NCBI GenBank assembly: GCA_965657135.1
Contig: CBFHNF010000001.1
Coordinates: 150,006-214,005, forward strand
Reading direction: 5' to 3'
DNA length: 64,000 nt
Source: HIMB11 sp965657135
GTDB lineage: Bacteria > Pseudomonadota > Alphaproteobacteria > Rhodobacterales > Rhodobacteraceae
The notes under the pieces are model-generated. The model saw nothing but the letters and a program-made list of their open reading frames with translations, did no database searches and had not been told where the DNA came from. A program made the position numbers and the translations under genes. This document shows, in pieces, positions 24,965 through 34,353 of this stretch; the first letter of the stretch is position 1, and each line of letters starts with the position of its first letter.

Positions 24965-25891
24965 TCAGTTTTGGATGACAGCTTCGACGCGACGATTTCG
25001 TTCGCGTCCTTCATCCGTTTGATTGCTGGCGCGTGGAGCCAGAAATGCAATACCTTGCGCGCTGATGCGTGATTTTTTGATACCGTATTTTGAAATCATT
25101 CGTTGGCGCACGGCTTCAGCACGTTGTTTTGAAATTTCAATGTTGCCGTCTAATCCACCAACGGTGTCGCTGTGACCAACCAATACGATTTTTGTATCTG
25201 GGTTGTCGCGCATGTAATTTGCTAGATCGGACAAAACCGCAAAAGGACCGTCGCCCAGTTTTGTCGATCCACTTGTAAACACCAATCCATCCAATGCAGC
25301 AGCGCCAACTTCTGCGAAATTGGCTGCGATATTTTGCGCGCTGCCAGCCATTGCTGCGGTGGATTTTTTTATTTTCGATTTGGGTGTGTCCGCGAGTGGG
25401 TCGATACGACGTTCTTGGATGTAAACGCGCGCTCCTATCCGTGAAATAAGAACATTTATGATACGATCTTGCCCTTGAATACCTGTGACAGACACGAAGT
25501 TTCGCAGGTTTATATACATGTTTGGCGGCGCTTCAATCGGTGTATTTACCCTATATTCAAAACCACCACACTCTTGTGAAACACAATCCAACACGATGTG
25601 AAAACCAGCATCTATCAATGCCTGACGAATTGGTGCGGCCACTTGTTGCGCCGTTATTGCGGTTGCGCGCAATTGTGCAGTTGCGATTGTGCTTGTTCCA
25701 CTGCGCTTTTCGTGGGGGACACCTGTCTCTGCTGTCCATGTGCCAATCGGAAAGCGCAATGTCGCGTTGTCCGTTCGTTGTTCATAGATATGCTGGGTCC
25801 CGTCCGGAAGAGGCAAGTCAATTCCCGCCCAGCCTGCGACAGGAGACAATCCCCAAAAGGCGATACAAATTGGTTTAGCGATTTTTCGCAT
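24965..25891 (-). CDS. OmpA family protein
   Basis: This 308-residue exported protein has a signal peptide (MRKIAKPICIAFWGLSPVAGWA), an N-terminal region with one cysteine pair (LDCVSQECGGFEY), and a C-terminal OmpA peptidoglycan-binding domain (about 205-308: VFTSGSTKLGDG, VLVGHSDTVGG, SKQRAEAVRQRM, RNRRVEAVI). It anchors envelope structures to peptidoglycan; the N-terminal domain is not one I can name. The start is taken at the second ATG (25891), with the first at 25903 possible. Both overlap the end of the upstream gene. It is the last gene of a four-gene minus-strand operon with cinA-like, GNAT and carboxymuconolactone-type genes. Confidence 0.87.
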   Translation of the reverse strand: MRKIAKPICIAFWGLSPVAGWAGIDLPLPDGTQHIYEQRTDNATLRFPIGTWTAETGVPHEKRSGTSTIATAQLRATAITAQQVAAPIRQALIDAGFHIVLDCVSQECGGFEYRVNTPIEAPPNMYINLRNFVSVTGIQGQDRIINVLISRIGARVYIQERRIDPLADTPKSKIKKSTAAMAGSAQNIAANFAEVGAAALDGLVFTSGSTKLGDGPFAVLSDLANYMRDNPDTKIVLVGHSDTVGGLDGNIEISKQRAEAVRQRMISKYGIKKSRISAQGIAFLAPRASNQTDEGRERNRRVEAVIQN

Positions 25892-26447
25892 GATAGGCGT
25901 CATTTGGGCGCATATCTATGGCGCTGGCCAATCGGTTTGACATGTTGAAAAATGCAGCAACATTCGCGATGTCCCAAATGTCTTGATCGCTAAAACCAAC
26001 AGACCGAAGCTCCGCGCGGTCACTTTCTTCGATGCGATGGCTTTCAATTGTGATTTTTTCGGCGAATTCTAACATTGCGCGTTGGCGCGCTGTCAAATCG
26101 GCCACGCGATAGTTCATGACCAACATTTCGCCCAAAATTGGATTTCCTGATAACTCGCGCACGGCCTGTCCATGAGCAGTTAAGCAGTAAAAACACTTAT
26201 TCACCGAGGAGACGACGACCGCGATCATTTCACGCTCGAGTTTACTTAGGCCGCTATCTGCAAGCATTGTCTCATTATAAAGGGCCGTAAAGGCGTTCAA
26301 CTTATCGACACTAAACGCGTGTGCCATCAAGACATTGGGCACCATCCCCAATTTTTCCTGACAAATATCAAAATATTTCTGAGTTTTTTCGGGCAGAGGA
26401 GACAGAGGGGGCAAATTTAGCGCCGTGACCTTTTCATTTTCGCTCAT
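25875..26447 (-). CDS. Peroxidase-related enzyme, AhpD/carboxymuconolactone decarboxylase fold
   Basis: This 190-residue all-helical protein of the CMD superfamily carries the redox motif CFYCLTAHG, the CxxC-xxxH arrangement of AhpD-like peroxidases. The N-terminal part (YFDICQEKLGMVPNVLMAHA) is typical of the peroxidase-related subgroup. It is probably a cytoplasmic thiol-dependent peroxidase; electron donor and substrate are unknown. It starts three bases after the GNAT gene stop and overlaps the OmpA-family gene downstream, so it is firmly inside that operon. Confidence 0.88.
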   Translation of the reverse strand: MSENEKVTALNLPPLSPLPEKTQKYFDICQEKLGMVPNVLMAHAFSVDKLNAFTALYNETMLADSGLSKLEREMIAVVVSSVNKCFYCLTAHGQAVRELSGNPILGEMLVMNYRVADLTARQRAMLEFAEKITIESHRIEESDRAELRSVGFSDQDIWDIANVAAFFNMSNRLASAIDMRPNDAYHAKNR

Positions 26448-26450
26448 TCG

Positions 26451-27182
26451 TTATCCTTTCACTCTGTAGTGGTACTCTCCCACAACTTGCATGCCAATGG
26501 AACGGTAAAGCGCGTTTGCGCCTTCATTTGCTTTGGTACACGCGACATTCAGCCGAACAGCGCCCTGTTCTCGTGCCCAAAACGCCGCCTGTTTCATCAG
26601 CCAGCTTGCGACACCTTGTTTGCGCTGATGTGCTCGGATCTCGACTGCATGCACATAGGCCTCGACGCCATGGGTGGCCGCAAATCCGACACCTGCAGGA
26701 TGATCATTCCAACGCGCAAGGATTGTTGTTTTGGGGGAGGTCACACGTTTCATAATATCTAATCGTGCATCATTGATGCCTGCATTTGCCCAGATATCTT
26801 GTTGGATGGCTAGTGGAGGCCAAACGGAAAACATTGAAATTTTGGGTGGGCGTTCATGTGTCAGTAGCTCGATGGGTGTGGCATAAATGTTCACTGGATC
26901 GATCACCTCGTAGCCTGCATCCATCAACGCATTGTCCAAATCCTGATCCGCAGGTGTGATCATGAACAAAGGGATCTGATCAAATGCTTGCATTGCGTCC
27001 TCGGCCTGTGGAATGTCTGCAACACGCCAGCCTTGCTTTGGGGTGGCTGCTGATACACGTTTGCCACCGCCTTTGCCGTTTCGAATGATCCATGGCCCGA
27101 TGTCTTGTTTCTGTGCCGCCGGCCATGTTGCCTCAAGCGCGTCTAAGACCTGGCGAAATTCATCCCAATTTTGCTTCTGCAT
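26451..27182 (-). CDS. GNAT family N-acetyltransferase
   Basis: This is a 243-residue protein whose C-terminal half is a GNAT fold, with the acetyl-CoA loop HQRKQGVASWLMKQAA, and the typical ending RLNVACTKANEGANALYRSIGMQ. The N-terminal 110 residues (starting QKQNWDEFRQVLDALEATWP) look like a second, degenerate GNAT-like half. The acceptor is unknown. It overlaps the 3' end of the cinA-like gene by 23 bases and lies three bases before the peroxidase-related gene. Confidence 0.85.
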   Translation of the reverse strand: MQKQNWDEFRQVLDALEATWPAAQKQDIGPWIIRNGKGGGKRVSAATPKQGWRVADIPQAEDAMQAFDQIPLFMITPADQDLDNALMDAGYEVIDPVNIYATPIELLTHERPPKISMFSVWPPLAIQQDIWANAGINDARLDIMKRVTSPKTTILARWNDHPAGVGFAATHGVEAYVHAVEIRAHQRKQGVASWLMKQAAFWAREQGAVRLNVACTKANEGANALYRSIGMQVVGEYHYRVKG

Positions 27183-27888
27183 TTGCTATCTTTTCAATCG
27201 CTTCTGTAATCCGTGTGTGATCAGTACCCCGAATAACGATGTTTGTGCCATAAACCCCGTCCTGTTGAAAGGGATACGACCCAATTGAAAGGTCGTGATA
27301 TTCAGACGCGATTTTACCAAGGGGTGAGGCAATGTCTCCTTCGCCGCGCATGCAACGATGTGTTTCGCTTATTAAAGGTGCGCCACCCGTTAATGTCGGT
27401 AAAATACTTGCTACCATCGCCTTAAAAACGGATGGGACACCTGCCATGACGTGGACATTTTGCAAAACAAAACCGGGTGCTATCGACACTGGATTTTCGA
27501 TCAAAGTTGCACTGTCGGGAATCCGGGCCATTCGCAGTCTTGCGTCGTTTAATTCCCGTCCCGTTTGTGCATAATAATCAGCTAATAGTTTTCGCGCATC
27601 GGCCCGAATATCAATGTGATCCTGGAATGCGGCGGCAACACAATCTGCCGTAATGTCATCATGCGTTGGTCCAATACCCCCCGATGTAAACACGTATGTA
27701 TACGACGCTGACATCGCCTGCACAGCTGAAGTGATTGCATCGGGATCATCGCTGATCACGCGTACTTCTTTTAAATTGATCGCATGATCATTCAGTACGC
27801 CCGCAAGGTAGTGCATGTTTGCATCCCGTGTCCGTCCCGATAGAATCTCATCTCCGATGACGATCATTGCAGCGGTTGGATTAGTCAT
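27160..27888 (-). CDS. CinA-like molybdopterin-binding domain protein
   Basis: This 242-residue protein contains only the N-terminal MoaB/MogA-like domain of competence/damage-inducible protein A (AMIVIGDEILSGRTRDANM, TSGGIGPTHDDITADCVAAAF, PGFVLQNVHVMAGVPSVF). The C-terminal nicotinamide-nucleotide deamidase domain of full-length CinA is absent, as is common in alphaproteobacteria. The family has been linked to ADP-ribose/NMN salvage. It is the first gene of the minus-strand operon and is divergent from sfsA across 45 bases. Confidence 0.9.
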   Translation of the reverse strand: MTNPTAAMIVIGDEILSGRTRDANMHYLAGVLNDHAINLKEVRVISDDPDAITSAVQAMSASYTYVFTSGGIGPTHDDITADCVAAAFQDHIDIRADARKLLADYYAQTGRELNDARLRMARIPDSATLIENPVSIAPGFVLQNVHVMAGVPSVFKAMVASILPTLTGGAPLISETHRCMRGEGDIASPLGKIASEYHDLSIGSYPFQQDGVYGTNIVIRGTDHTRITEAIEKIANAEAKLG

Positions 27889-27933
27889 ATAGCGTTCCTT
27901 TCGTGTTCACATAGCAAGCTATAGGCCGTTTCA

Positions 27934-28644
27934 ATGGAGTTTCAATCACCCTTAATCCGCGCAAAGTTGCTGCGCCGTTATAAACGTTTCTTGGCAGACG
28001 TTTTATTGCCAGATGGGCGTGAGGTTACGGCACATTGTGCCAACCCTGGATCGATGATGGGGTTGTTGGGCGATGATGTTTTTGCATGGGTTGAGCCAAA
28101 CGATGATCCCAAGAAAAAGCTAAAGTTCGCCTGGCGTATTGCCGAAATGGGGGACGGTGCGATGGTGTTGGTGGATACAGCACAAGCCAATCGCATTGTG
28201 CGTGAGGGGTTGGAAAAAAATGCAATCGCCGAATTTGCAAATCAAACATTTCGTCCCGAGGTCAAATATGGGGATGGCAGTCGGATTGATTTTTTATTGA
28301 GCGATGATGCAGGACGCTTGACCTATCTCGAGGTTAAATCGGTTACTCTGTCCCGGGCAAAGGGACACGCTGAATTTCCAGATAGTGTGACTGCAAGGGG
28401 GACTAAGCACCTAAACGAGTTGGCAAATGTCGTTGAAAGTGGCGCGCGCGCGGTGATGTTTTATGTGTTGAACAGAACAGACTGCGATCAGGTGTCAATC
28501 GCATCAGATATTGACCCGGCGTATTCAGACGCATTGGATCGCGCGCGAAGCGCGGGTGTCGACGTGCTGTGTTATCGTTCTGAAGTATCGGCTAATCGAA
28601 TTACGTTGGGCCCAAGAGTTGCTTTTCAACCGGCGGATCGCTAG
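27934..28644 (+). CDS. sfsA: SfsA homologue
   Basis: This 236-residue SfsA-family protein has the N-terminal OB-like part (LIRAKLLRRYKRFLADV, HCANPGSMMGL) and a C-terminal nuclease-like fold (RIDFLLSDDAGRLTYLEVKSVTL, the D...ExK pattern of restriction-like nucleases). E. coli SfsA was named for sugar fermentation stimulation and binds DNA; its biochemical role is unresolved. It precedes map by a few bases, an order found widely in alphaproteobacteria, so co-transcription is likely. Confidence 0.92.
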   Translation: MEFQSPLIRAKLLRRYKRFLADVLLPDGREVTAHCANPGSMMGLLGDDVFAWVEPNDDPKKKLKFAWRIAEMGDGAMVLVDTAQANRIVREGLEKNAIAEFANQTFRPEVKYGDGSRIDFLLSDDAGRLTYLEVKSVTLSRAKGHAEFPDSVTARGTKHLNELANVVESGARAVMFYVLNRTDCDQVSIASDIDPAYSDALDRARSAGVDVLCYRSEVSANRITLGPRVAFQPADR

Positions 28645-28678
28645 GTAGGCAAAAGAATTGGATGGATCGGAAACGAAC

Positions 28679-29494
28679 GTGGCAAAACTAAACGGCATTC
28701 GCAAAACCAAAGATGGCATTGATATTTACGCGCCTTCAGATTTTGAAGGCATGCGAAAAGCGGGCGCGGTCGCTGCAAAAATTCTTGACGATGTGATAGA
28801 GGTGATCGGACCTGGTCAAACTACGGCCGTAATCGATGATTTTGTGGAACAAAAGATCGCGGAATACGGGGTTATTTCGGCGACAATTGGATACCGGGGG
28901 TATGAGCATGCCACCTGTATCAGCGTTAATCACGTCGTATGTCATGGAATTCCTGGGGATAAGAAAATCTCAGATGGCGATATTTTAAACATAGACGTTA
29001 CAGTGATTGTGGACGGCTGGTATGGCGATACGTCACGCATGTATGTTGCAGGCAAATTGCCCCGAAAATCTGAACGTTTGATCGAAGTGACCCATGATGC
29101 TCTGTTTAAGGGTATTGAGATGGTGCGCCCTGGCGCAACCTTTGGTGATATTGGACATGCAATCCAATCTTATGTCGAAGGCAACCGGATGTCAGTTGTG
29201 CGTGATTTTTGTGGGCATGGTTTGGGTCGCGTGTTTCACGCTGCGCCAAACGTGCTGCACTATGGGCGCGCTGGCACAGGTCCTGTTCTGGAAGAGGGGA
29301 TGTTTTTTACCATCGAACCGATGGTCAATTTAGGTCGTCCAGAAACCAAAATTTTGGCAGATGATTGGACAGCGGTGACGCGTGATCGGTCATTGTCTGC
29401 ACAGTTTGAACATTCGATTGGGGTCACATCGGACGGTTTTGAAATCTTTACACTGTCACCTGCGGGTAAATTTCACCCCACCTATTCAAAGTAA
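28679..29494 (+). CDS. map: Methionine aminopeptidase, type I
   Basis: This is a 271-residue enzyme that removes the initiator Met from nascent proteins. The five metal ligands are in place: the two Asp of LNIDVTVIVDGWYGDTSRM, His in CGHGLGRVFHAAP, and Glu in FFTIEPMVNLG and SAQFEHSIGVT. I start at GTG 28679 (MAKLNGIRKTKDG) with GGA upstream; the frame is open to TTG 28658, which would add seven residues. Its 3' end overlaps the convergent rsmD by 13 bases, so the last codons of both genes are constrained. Confidence 0.94.
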   Translation: MAKLNGIRKTKDGIDIYAPSDFEGMRKAGAVAAKILDDVIEVIGPGQTTAVIDDFVEQKIAEYGVISATIGYRGYEHATCISVNHVVCHGIPGDKKISDGDILNIDVTVIVDGWYGDTSRMYVAGKLPRKSERLIEVTHDALFKGIEMVRPGATFGDIGHAIQSYVEGNRMSVVRDFCGHGLGRVFHAAPNVLHYGRAGTGPVLEEGMFFTIEPMVNLGRPETKILADDWTAVTRDRSLSAQFEHSIGVTSDGFEIFTLSPAGKFHPTYSK

Positions 29495-30045
29495 CGCAAA
29501 AACGTGGCGTACGTGTCACCAAATCGGCGCTGATCCTGAATTCGAAATCCATCCGGCGGTGATATCTCTGATCCTTCTTCCCAAATGATCAGGGCATCTG
29601 GGGCGATCCAGCCTTGGCGTGAAGCACTGATCAATGCCTTTTCCCCCAAGCCTTTGCCGTAGGGTGGATCCAGAAAGATGAGACAATAGGGCGCTGCATC
29701 GCATTTTGGCAAACGCGTCGCGTCCATTTTTTTCACTTGGGTCTGTGCGGATACGCTACAAATCTCGATATTCTTGCGAAGGATACTTAGGGATTTGCTG
29801 CCCATTTCAATACAGCACAGATGATCCGCACCGCGCGACAGCGCCTCAAGCCCAAGCGCGCCAGTCCCCGCAAATATATCTAGGACGCGTGCATTGGTGA
29901 TCGGATCTCCAAATCGGCCCGACCCGATAATGTTAAATAGACTTTCGCGGACGCGATCGGTCGTGGGACGCAGGTGCGCGGCCTGATCACCTTTGCCCAC
30001 CGATGCAAGGGTGCGACCGCGAAAATCTCCTGCGATTATCCTCAC
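29482..30045 (-). CDS. rsmD: 16S rRNA (guanine(966)-N(2))-methyltransferase
   Basis: This 187-residue SAM-dependent methyltransferase modifies G966 of 16S rRNA during 30S assembly. The start MRIIAGDFRGRTL, the segment LRPTTDRVRESLFNI, the SAM-binding LDIFAGTGALGLEALSRGA and the catalytic FLDPPYGKG are all present. Length is normal. Its ATG overlaps the stop of the upstream flavoprotein gene (ATGA), which indicates translational coupling, and its 3' end overlaps map tail-to-tail. Confidence 0.95.
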   Translation of the reverse strand: MRIIAGDFRGRTLASVGKGDQAAHLRPTTDRVRESLFNIIGSGRFGDPITNARVLDIFAGTGALGLEALSRGADHLCCIEMGSKSLSILRKNIEICSVSAQTQVKKMDATRLPKCDAAPYCLIFLDPPYGKGLGEKALISASRQGWIAPDALIIWEEGSEISPPDGFRIQDQRRFGDTYATFLRYFE

Positions 30046-31256
30046 TTTTTCAGTAACTCTTTTAAGTTGGTGTTTGGATCCATCACTTCTTTTGGAGCTG
30101 GTGAGGCACCCATCTCAATAAGGCGCTTGCCGACCATGTATGCGCGCGAATCATTAATGGCATCAACAGCCAGTAAGGTCTCGCCGCGATAGTACCAATA
30201 TGATGGTGTATCGCTTTCGGGCTCGCGACGCGCATAGACCGCATCATACCCACGATTTAATCCTGCAATTTGCAGTTTGATGTCGTATTGGTCCGACCAA
30301 AACCATGGCAGCGGCGCGTAGGGGATATTTTGACCCATTATATTCGCAGCAACATTTTCCGCCTGATCGATGGCGTTTTGCACGCTTTCTAGGCGGATAC
30401 GGTCGCCCCTGAACGGGAGTGATGCACAGTCACCTGCGGCATAGACATTTGGCGCAGACGTGCGGCCAAATTCATCCACCATGATCCCATTGTCTAATGT
30501 GATACCTGCGGCCTCGGCCAATTCGGATGCTGGTATAATGCCAACACCGACAATCGCGAAATCAATTTCTATTTCGCTGCCATCGCTTAATTTTGCTGCT
30601 CCAACACGGCCATTGTGATCAATGAGATGGTCTAACCCGACACCCTCGCGAATATCGACACCCTGTGCAGCATGCGCGGCACGAAAGAAATCCGAAGTTT
30701 GGGGTGCAGCAACGCGTTGTAAAATGCGATCTGCCATTTCAACCAATGTGACCTTCACACCCTTTTTCGCCGCAACCGCCGCAGCCTCTAGCCCAATATA
30801 ACCGCCCCCGATAATAAGCGCGCGACGCCCTTCTTGGAATTCATCTGCCATGGCATCCGCGTCTGCCAGATCGCGCATAGAATAAACCCCCCTTAGATCT
30901 CCGCCCATTGTCGCAGGTAGTCGACGCGGCCATGATCCTGTGGTCAGGATGAGGTTGTCATACGAAAGTGTTTCATCCTGAATGGTGATTGACTTTGTTG
31001 CTGTGTCGATTGCATCAACTTTGGTTCCAAGCCGCAAGGTGATGTTGTTGCTTTCATAATAATCAATCGGGCGAAGATATAACCGTTCCAAGTCCATTTC
31101 ACCCAGCATGTATTTTTTTGATAATGGCGGACGTTGGTAGGGTGGGGCACTTTCAGCGCCGATCAGCGTTATATCATCATCGTATCCCAAATTACGTAAT
31201 TTTGCTGCCGCCGAAGCGCCCGCTTGGCCTGCTCCGATGATTATTGTGCCCGACAT
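30042..31256 (-). CDS. FAD-dependent ferredoxin/rubredoxin reductase-type oxidoreductase
   Basis: This 404-residue enzyme belongs to the AIF/rhodocoxin reductase family. It has the FAD motif IIIGAGQAGASAAAKLRNLG at the N-terminus, a second dinucleotide motif ALIIGGGYIGLEAAAVAAKKG for NAD(P)H, the VYAAGDCASLP segment and a C-terminal reductase_C domain (LPWFWSDQYDIKLQIAG). Such enzymes pass electrons from NAD(P)H to a ferredoxin that serves a monooxygenase or P450; no such partner is nearby. The start at 31256 has AGGAAAA upstream; the frame is open to 31421, which would run into the divergent peroxiredoxin gene. Confidence 0.9.
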   Translation of the reverse strand: MSGTIIIGAGQAGASAAAKLRNLGYDDDITLIGAESAPPYQRPPLSKKYMLGEMDLERLYLRPIDYYESNNITLRLGTKVDAIDTATKSITIQDETLSYDNLILTTGSWPRRLPATMGGDLRGVYSMRDLADADAMADEFQEGRRALIIGGGYIGLEAAAVAAKKGVKVTLVEMADRILQRVAAPQTSDFFRAAHAAQGVDIREGVGLDHLIDHNGRVGAAKLSDGSEIEIDFAIVGVGIIPASELAEAAGITLDNGIMVDEFGRTSAPNVYAAGDCASLPFRGDRIRLESVQNAIDQAENVAANIMGQNIPYAPLPWFWSDQYDIKLQIAGLNRGYDAVYARREPESDTPSYWYYRGETLLAVDAINDSRAYMVGKRLIEMGASPAPKEVMDPNTNLKELLKK

Positions 31257-31342
31257 TTTGATTTTCCTATGGTCGAAAATTTTAAACAGGCTAAACCTAC
31301 TGCATCCATAGTACAAAACGCAATTGTGAAAGGACGAATTTA

Positions 31343-31831
31343 ATGGAGATTTCTGCTGGTGTAACCCTACCCGATGCAACACTGTTGATGAAAGATGCGG
31401 ATGGGATTCATTCGGTTTCACTTACTGAAAAACTTAAAGACCGAAAGGTGGTCATTTTTGCCGTTCCTGGCGCGTTTACACCGACCTGTTCGTCTGCGCA
31501 TGTGCCCAGCTTTATTAGAACAAAAGATGCTTTTACGGCCAAAGGTGTAGATGAAATTATTTGTGTTTCTGTGAACGATCCACACGTCATGCAGGCATGG
31601 GGTGAGGCAACAGGCGCGACCGAAGCAGGGATTACGATGTTGGCCGATGCAGAAAGCGCTTTTGTCAAAGCGATTGAAATGGATTTCACGGCCCCGCCTG
31701 TTGGCTTGATTGCCCGCGCCAAACGGTTTGCAATGTATGTCGTGGATGGTGTGGTTCAGGTTTACGCTCCAGAGGTTGGCGGAGGTGTCTGTGACCTATC
31801 AGGCGGTGAAGCGTTATTAGAGCAAATCTAA
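31343..31831 (+). CDS. Peroxiredoxin (Prx5 / AhpE-like redoxin)
   Basis: This is a 162-residue thiol peroxidase of the Prx5 class. The peroxidatic cysteine is C49 in PGAFTPTCSSAHVPSF, and a second cysteine near the end (GGGVCDLSGGEALL) could resolve it. It reduces hydrogen peroxide and organic peroxides with glutathione/glutaredoxin or thioredoxin. AAGGACG precedes the ATG. The gene is divergent from the ferredoxin reductase-type gene across 86 bp. Its stop is one base from that of the convergent acyltransferase-like gene. Confidence 0.93.
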   Translation: MEISAGVTLPDATLLMKDADGIHSVSLTEKLKDRKVVIFAVPGAFTPTCSSAHVPSFIRTKDAFTAKGVDEIICVSVNDPHVMQAWGEATGATEAGITMLADAESAFVKAIEMDFTAPPVGLIARAKRFAMYVVDGVVQVYAPEVGGGVCDLSGGEALLEQI

Positions 31832-31832
31832 G

Positions 31833-33017
31833 TTACTCCGTTTCGTCGGGCGTGTTTCGGCGAAACGGTCCATAACTTGTTAGGATTTCGATATCCTGTT
31901 GGTTTGCGTCCCGTTCCGCAACCAAATACTCGCGCACTGCACGATCAAAACCTGGATCGTTGACCCAATGCAGTGAATGCGTGGTAGATGGCATATAGCC
32001 ACGTGCCAATTTGTGTTCACCCTGCGCACCCGCCTCGACCCGCGATAGGCCATTTTCAATCGCAAAATCAATGGCTTGATAGTAGCATAATTCAAAATGC
32101 AGGCAGGGGTGATCCTCGGTACAGCCCCAGTATCTTCCATACAATGCATTCTGGCCGATGAAATTAAGCGCACCCGCGATATAGGTGCCATCCTTTTGGG
32201 CAAGAACCAGCAATAAATCGTCGCGCATAGTTCGTTGAATTTCGTCAAAAAATGCCCGCGTTAGGTAGGGTGTGCCCCACTTACGTGCGCCCGTATCCTG
32301 ATAAAATTGCCAAAAAACATCCCAATGATGCGGCTCAATTTCAGCGCCGCTGAGCCGCACAATACTGCCCCCAAAGGATTGGGCCGTTGCGCGTTCTTTG
32401 CGAATATTTTTTCGTTTGCGTGATGCAAGAGCGCCGAGGAAATCATCAAAGGTTTCGAAATCCTGATTGTACCAATGGAACTGCTGGGTCTCTCGTTGCA
32501 GCAAACCTAAATGCCCGCCGGTGTCGTATTCATCTTTGGTGCAAAACGTGGCGTGAAACGATGAAATTTGGTTTTTCTGGGCGAATTTGCTGGCGCCTTC
32601 GATCATTGCGCGGAATGCTACTTCATGATGATTGGGTTTCGTCAAAAACCGCCGTCCCGTTGCTGGTGTAAAGGGTGCTGCAATTTGTAGTTTTGGGTAA
32701 TAACGCCCTCCAGCCCGTTCATAGGCATGCGCCCAATTGTGATCAAAAATGTATTCGCCTTGCGAATGGGATTTCAAATACATGGGAGCGACACCGATAA
32801 CGGCATCCTGTTCGCGTGCGATCATATAGAGAGGCTGCCATCCAGTACCATCGCCTACGGATCCACTATACTCAAGTGCTGCTAAAAAACGATAGGTGGT
32901 AAACGGGTCTATCGCACGACCTGATGTAGGATGTGGATTGGCACAGGCATCCCATTCATCGGAGGCAATCGCACTTAGCGAACCAATGATTTCGACAGAA
33001 ATTTCGCCATCGCTCAT
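31833..33017 (-). CDS. GNAT/FemAB-like acyltransferase family protein (COG3146 type)
   Basis: This 394-residue protein matches a family often labelled peptidogalycan biosynthesis or DUF482, built from two GNAT-like halves. Recognisable parts are DHNWAHAYERAGGRYYPKLQ, FTPATGRRFL, the basic ASRKRKNIRKERATAQ stretch, FYQDTGARKWGTPYL and the late EAGAQGEHKLARGYMP. Its acceptor is not known with certainty. The start at 33017 (MSDGEISVE) has AAGGA eight bases upstream. It lies 45 bases after the GDPD gene on the same strand and probably shares the RidA-GDPD transcript. Confidence 0.85.
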   Translation of the reverse strand: MSDGEISVEIIGSLSAIASDEWDACANPHPTSGRAIDPFTTYRFLAALEYSGSVGDGTGWQPLYMIAREQDAVIGVAPMYLKSHSQGEYIFDHNWAHAYERAGGRYYPKLQIAAPFTPATGRRFLTKPNHHEVAFRAMIEGASKFAQKNQISSFHATFCTKDEYDTGGHLGLLQRETQQFHWYNQDFETFDDFLGALASRKRKNIRKERATAQSFGGSIVRLSGAEIEPHHWDVFWQFYQDTGARKWGTPYLTRAFFDEIQRTMRDDLLLVLAQKDGTYIAGALNFIGQNALYGRYWGCTEDHPCLHFELCYYQAIDFAIENGLSRVEAGAQGEHKLARGYMPSTTHSLHWVNDPGFDRAVREYLVAERDANQQDIEILTSYGPFRRNTPDETE

Positions 33018-33062
33018 GTGATGTCCTTCCATGACCTAAAGGTGTTGTTGGCGTGCAACTAT

Positions 33063-33824
33063 TCAAGGATGTTGTGCCAAATAGCCTTCAAAAGTCACGT
33101 TATCAACAACTTGGCGTGCGACGGATTCGGCCTCTGAACTTCGGATTGTCCAGGTGAAGATTGCGGCGCCTTTGGACTTTAGGTCGTTAATGCGCGGCGA
33201 TGTTAACTCCATCGCGAAATGTGACACGAAACTATAACGAGATCCATCGAAGTCGCGGATTTCGGACAGATGTTTGATGCGGGCATCATCGATACCCCAA
33301 GCAGGATCTAAAAAACTGCCAGTAGTTAAGCCAAGCGGAAGATCAGAAGTTAATGTCGCCATCGTTTCGATCATAAATGGATTAAAGCTCATGAGCGCGA
33401 CAGGCCCGTTATAACGCGACAGTGCCCCTGCGGTTGCGCGCTCTAGTCGTCCGTCAGTTTTTGAAAGCGTTCCGCTTTGATCCTTTAATTCAATCAAAAC
33501 GGGCACACGTCCATCAATCAGCGTCAAGATCTCTTCCAGCGTCTCTATCACGTCGGCGCTCGTGCCAATCGTGATTTGCCCCAGGGCAGTAGCTGTATAG
33601 GCAGACACGTTGCCAGTTTTGCTTGTTAGACGATCAAGCGTGTCATCATGGAAAACCATCGCCTGTCCATCAAAGGACAACTGCAGGTCGATCTCGAGTG
33701 CATAATCATGTTGGATCGCTGCAAGAATGGCTGAGCGAGAATTTTCATAAATGTCGCGTGTCGCATCATGCAATGCACGATGCGCTATTGGTTTTTTCAA
33801 AAACGCAGGATCAAGTTTTACCAT
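33063..33824 (-). CDS. Glycerophosphodiester phosphodiesterase family protein
   Basis: This 253-residue TIM-barrel GDPD hydrolyses glycerophosphodiesters to glycerol-3-phosphate and an alcohol. The active-site pieces are AHRALHD (His/Arg), ENSRSAILAA, EIDLQLSFDGQAMVFHDDTLD (metal Glu/Asp and second His) and IELKDQSG. No signal peptide is present, so it acts in the cytoplasm. The ATG overlaps the stop of the upstream ridA-like gene (TAATG), so the two are translationally coupled. Confidence 0.92.
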   Translation of the reverse strand: MVKLDPAFLKKPIAHRALHDATRDIYENSRSAILAAIQHDYALEIDLQLSFDGQAMVFHDDTLDRLTSKTGNVSAYTATALGQITIGTSADVIETLEEILTLIDGRVPVLIELKDQSGTLSKTDGRLERATAGALSRYNGPVALMSFNPFMIETMATLTSDLPLGLTTGSFLDPAWGIDDARIKHLSEIRDFDGSRYSFVSHFAMELTSPRINDLKSKGAAIFTWTIRSSEAESVARQVVDNVTFEGYLAQHP

Positions 33825-34288
33825 TACTTTATCTGAAAAATACCTTCGATTTCCACAGCGACACCCAATGGAAGTGCCGCAGCAGAGACCGCTGAACGCG
33901 CATGCGCGCCGGCATCACCAAACACGTCACCCAGCAAATTTGACGCGCCGTTAATCACCTGTGGTTGTTCTGTGAAATCGGGTGTTGAATTCACAAACCC
34001 AGTCAATTTAACAACCCGCACTAACCGGTCCAAATCACCATCGCAGGCTGCCTTGAGTTGGGCCATAAGTCCAAGTGCGCATGTACGTGCTGCGGCAGCG
34101 CCAGCCTCGGTGCCCATGTCATCGCCCAATTTGCCTTTGATGAGGCCGTTGGCGTCTTGTGAAATCTGACCCGATACGTAAACCATTTCACCGATTATGA
34201 CGAATGGGACGTATTTGGCTGCGGGCGCGGGGGCCGCAGGAAGTGTGATCCCCATTTCGGCAAGTTTAGCTTCGTAGTTTGCACTCAT
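33824..34288 (-). CDS. RidA family protein (YjgF/YER057c/UK114)
   Basis: This is a 154-residue RidA-like protein of the subgroup with an N-terminal extension (MSANYEAKLAEMGITLP). It shares the core VYVSGQISQD, AAARTCALGLMAQLKAA and the end ARSAVSAAALPLGVAVEIEG. The Arg that binds the substrate carboxylate in RidA corresponds to the R of HARSAVSAA. RidA deaminates reactive enamine/imine intermediates; members of this subgroup are less studied. It heads the operon with the GDPD gene, which it overlaps by TAATG. Confidence 0.9.
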   Translation of the reverse strand: MSANYEAKLAEMGITLPAAPAPAAKYVPFVIIGEMVYVSGQISQDANGLIKGKLGDDMGTEAGAAAARTCALGLMAQLKAACDGDLDRLVRVVKLTGFVNSTPDFTEQPQVINGASNLLGDVFGDAGAHARSAVSAAALPLGVAVEIEGIFQIK

Positions 34289-34353
34289 GACTGTGATTTC
34301 CCTCTTTTGTTCGGCGCGACGCTAGCGTGAAATAATTTGCATGAAAAGGGTAT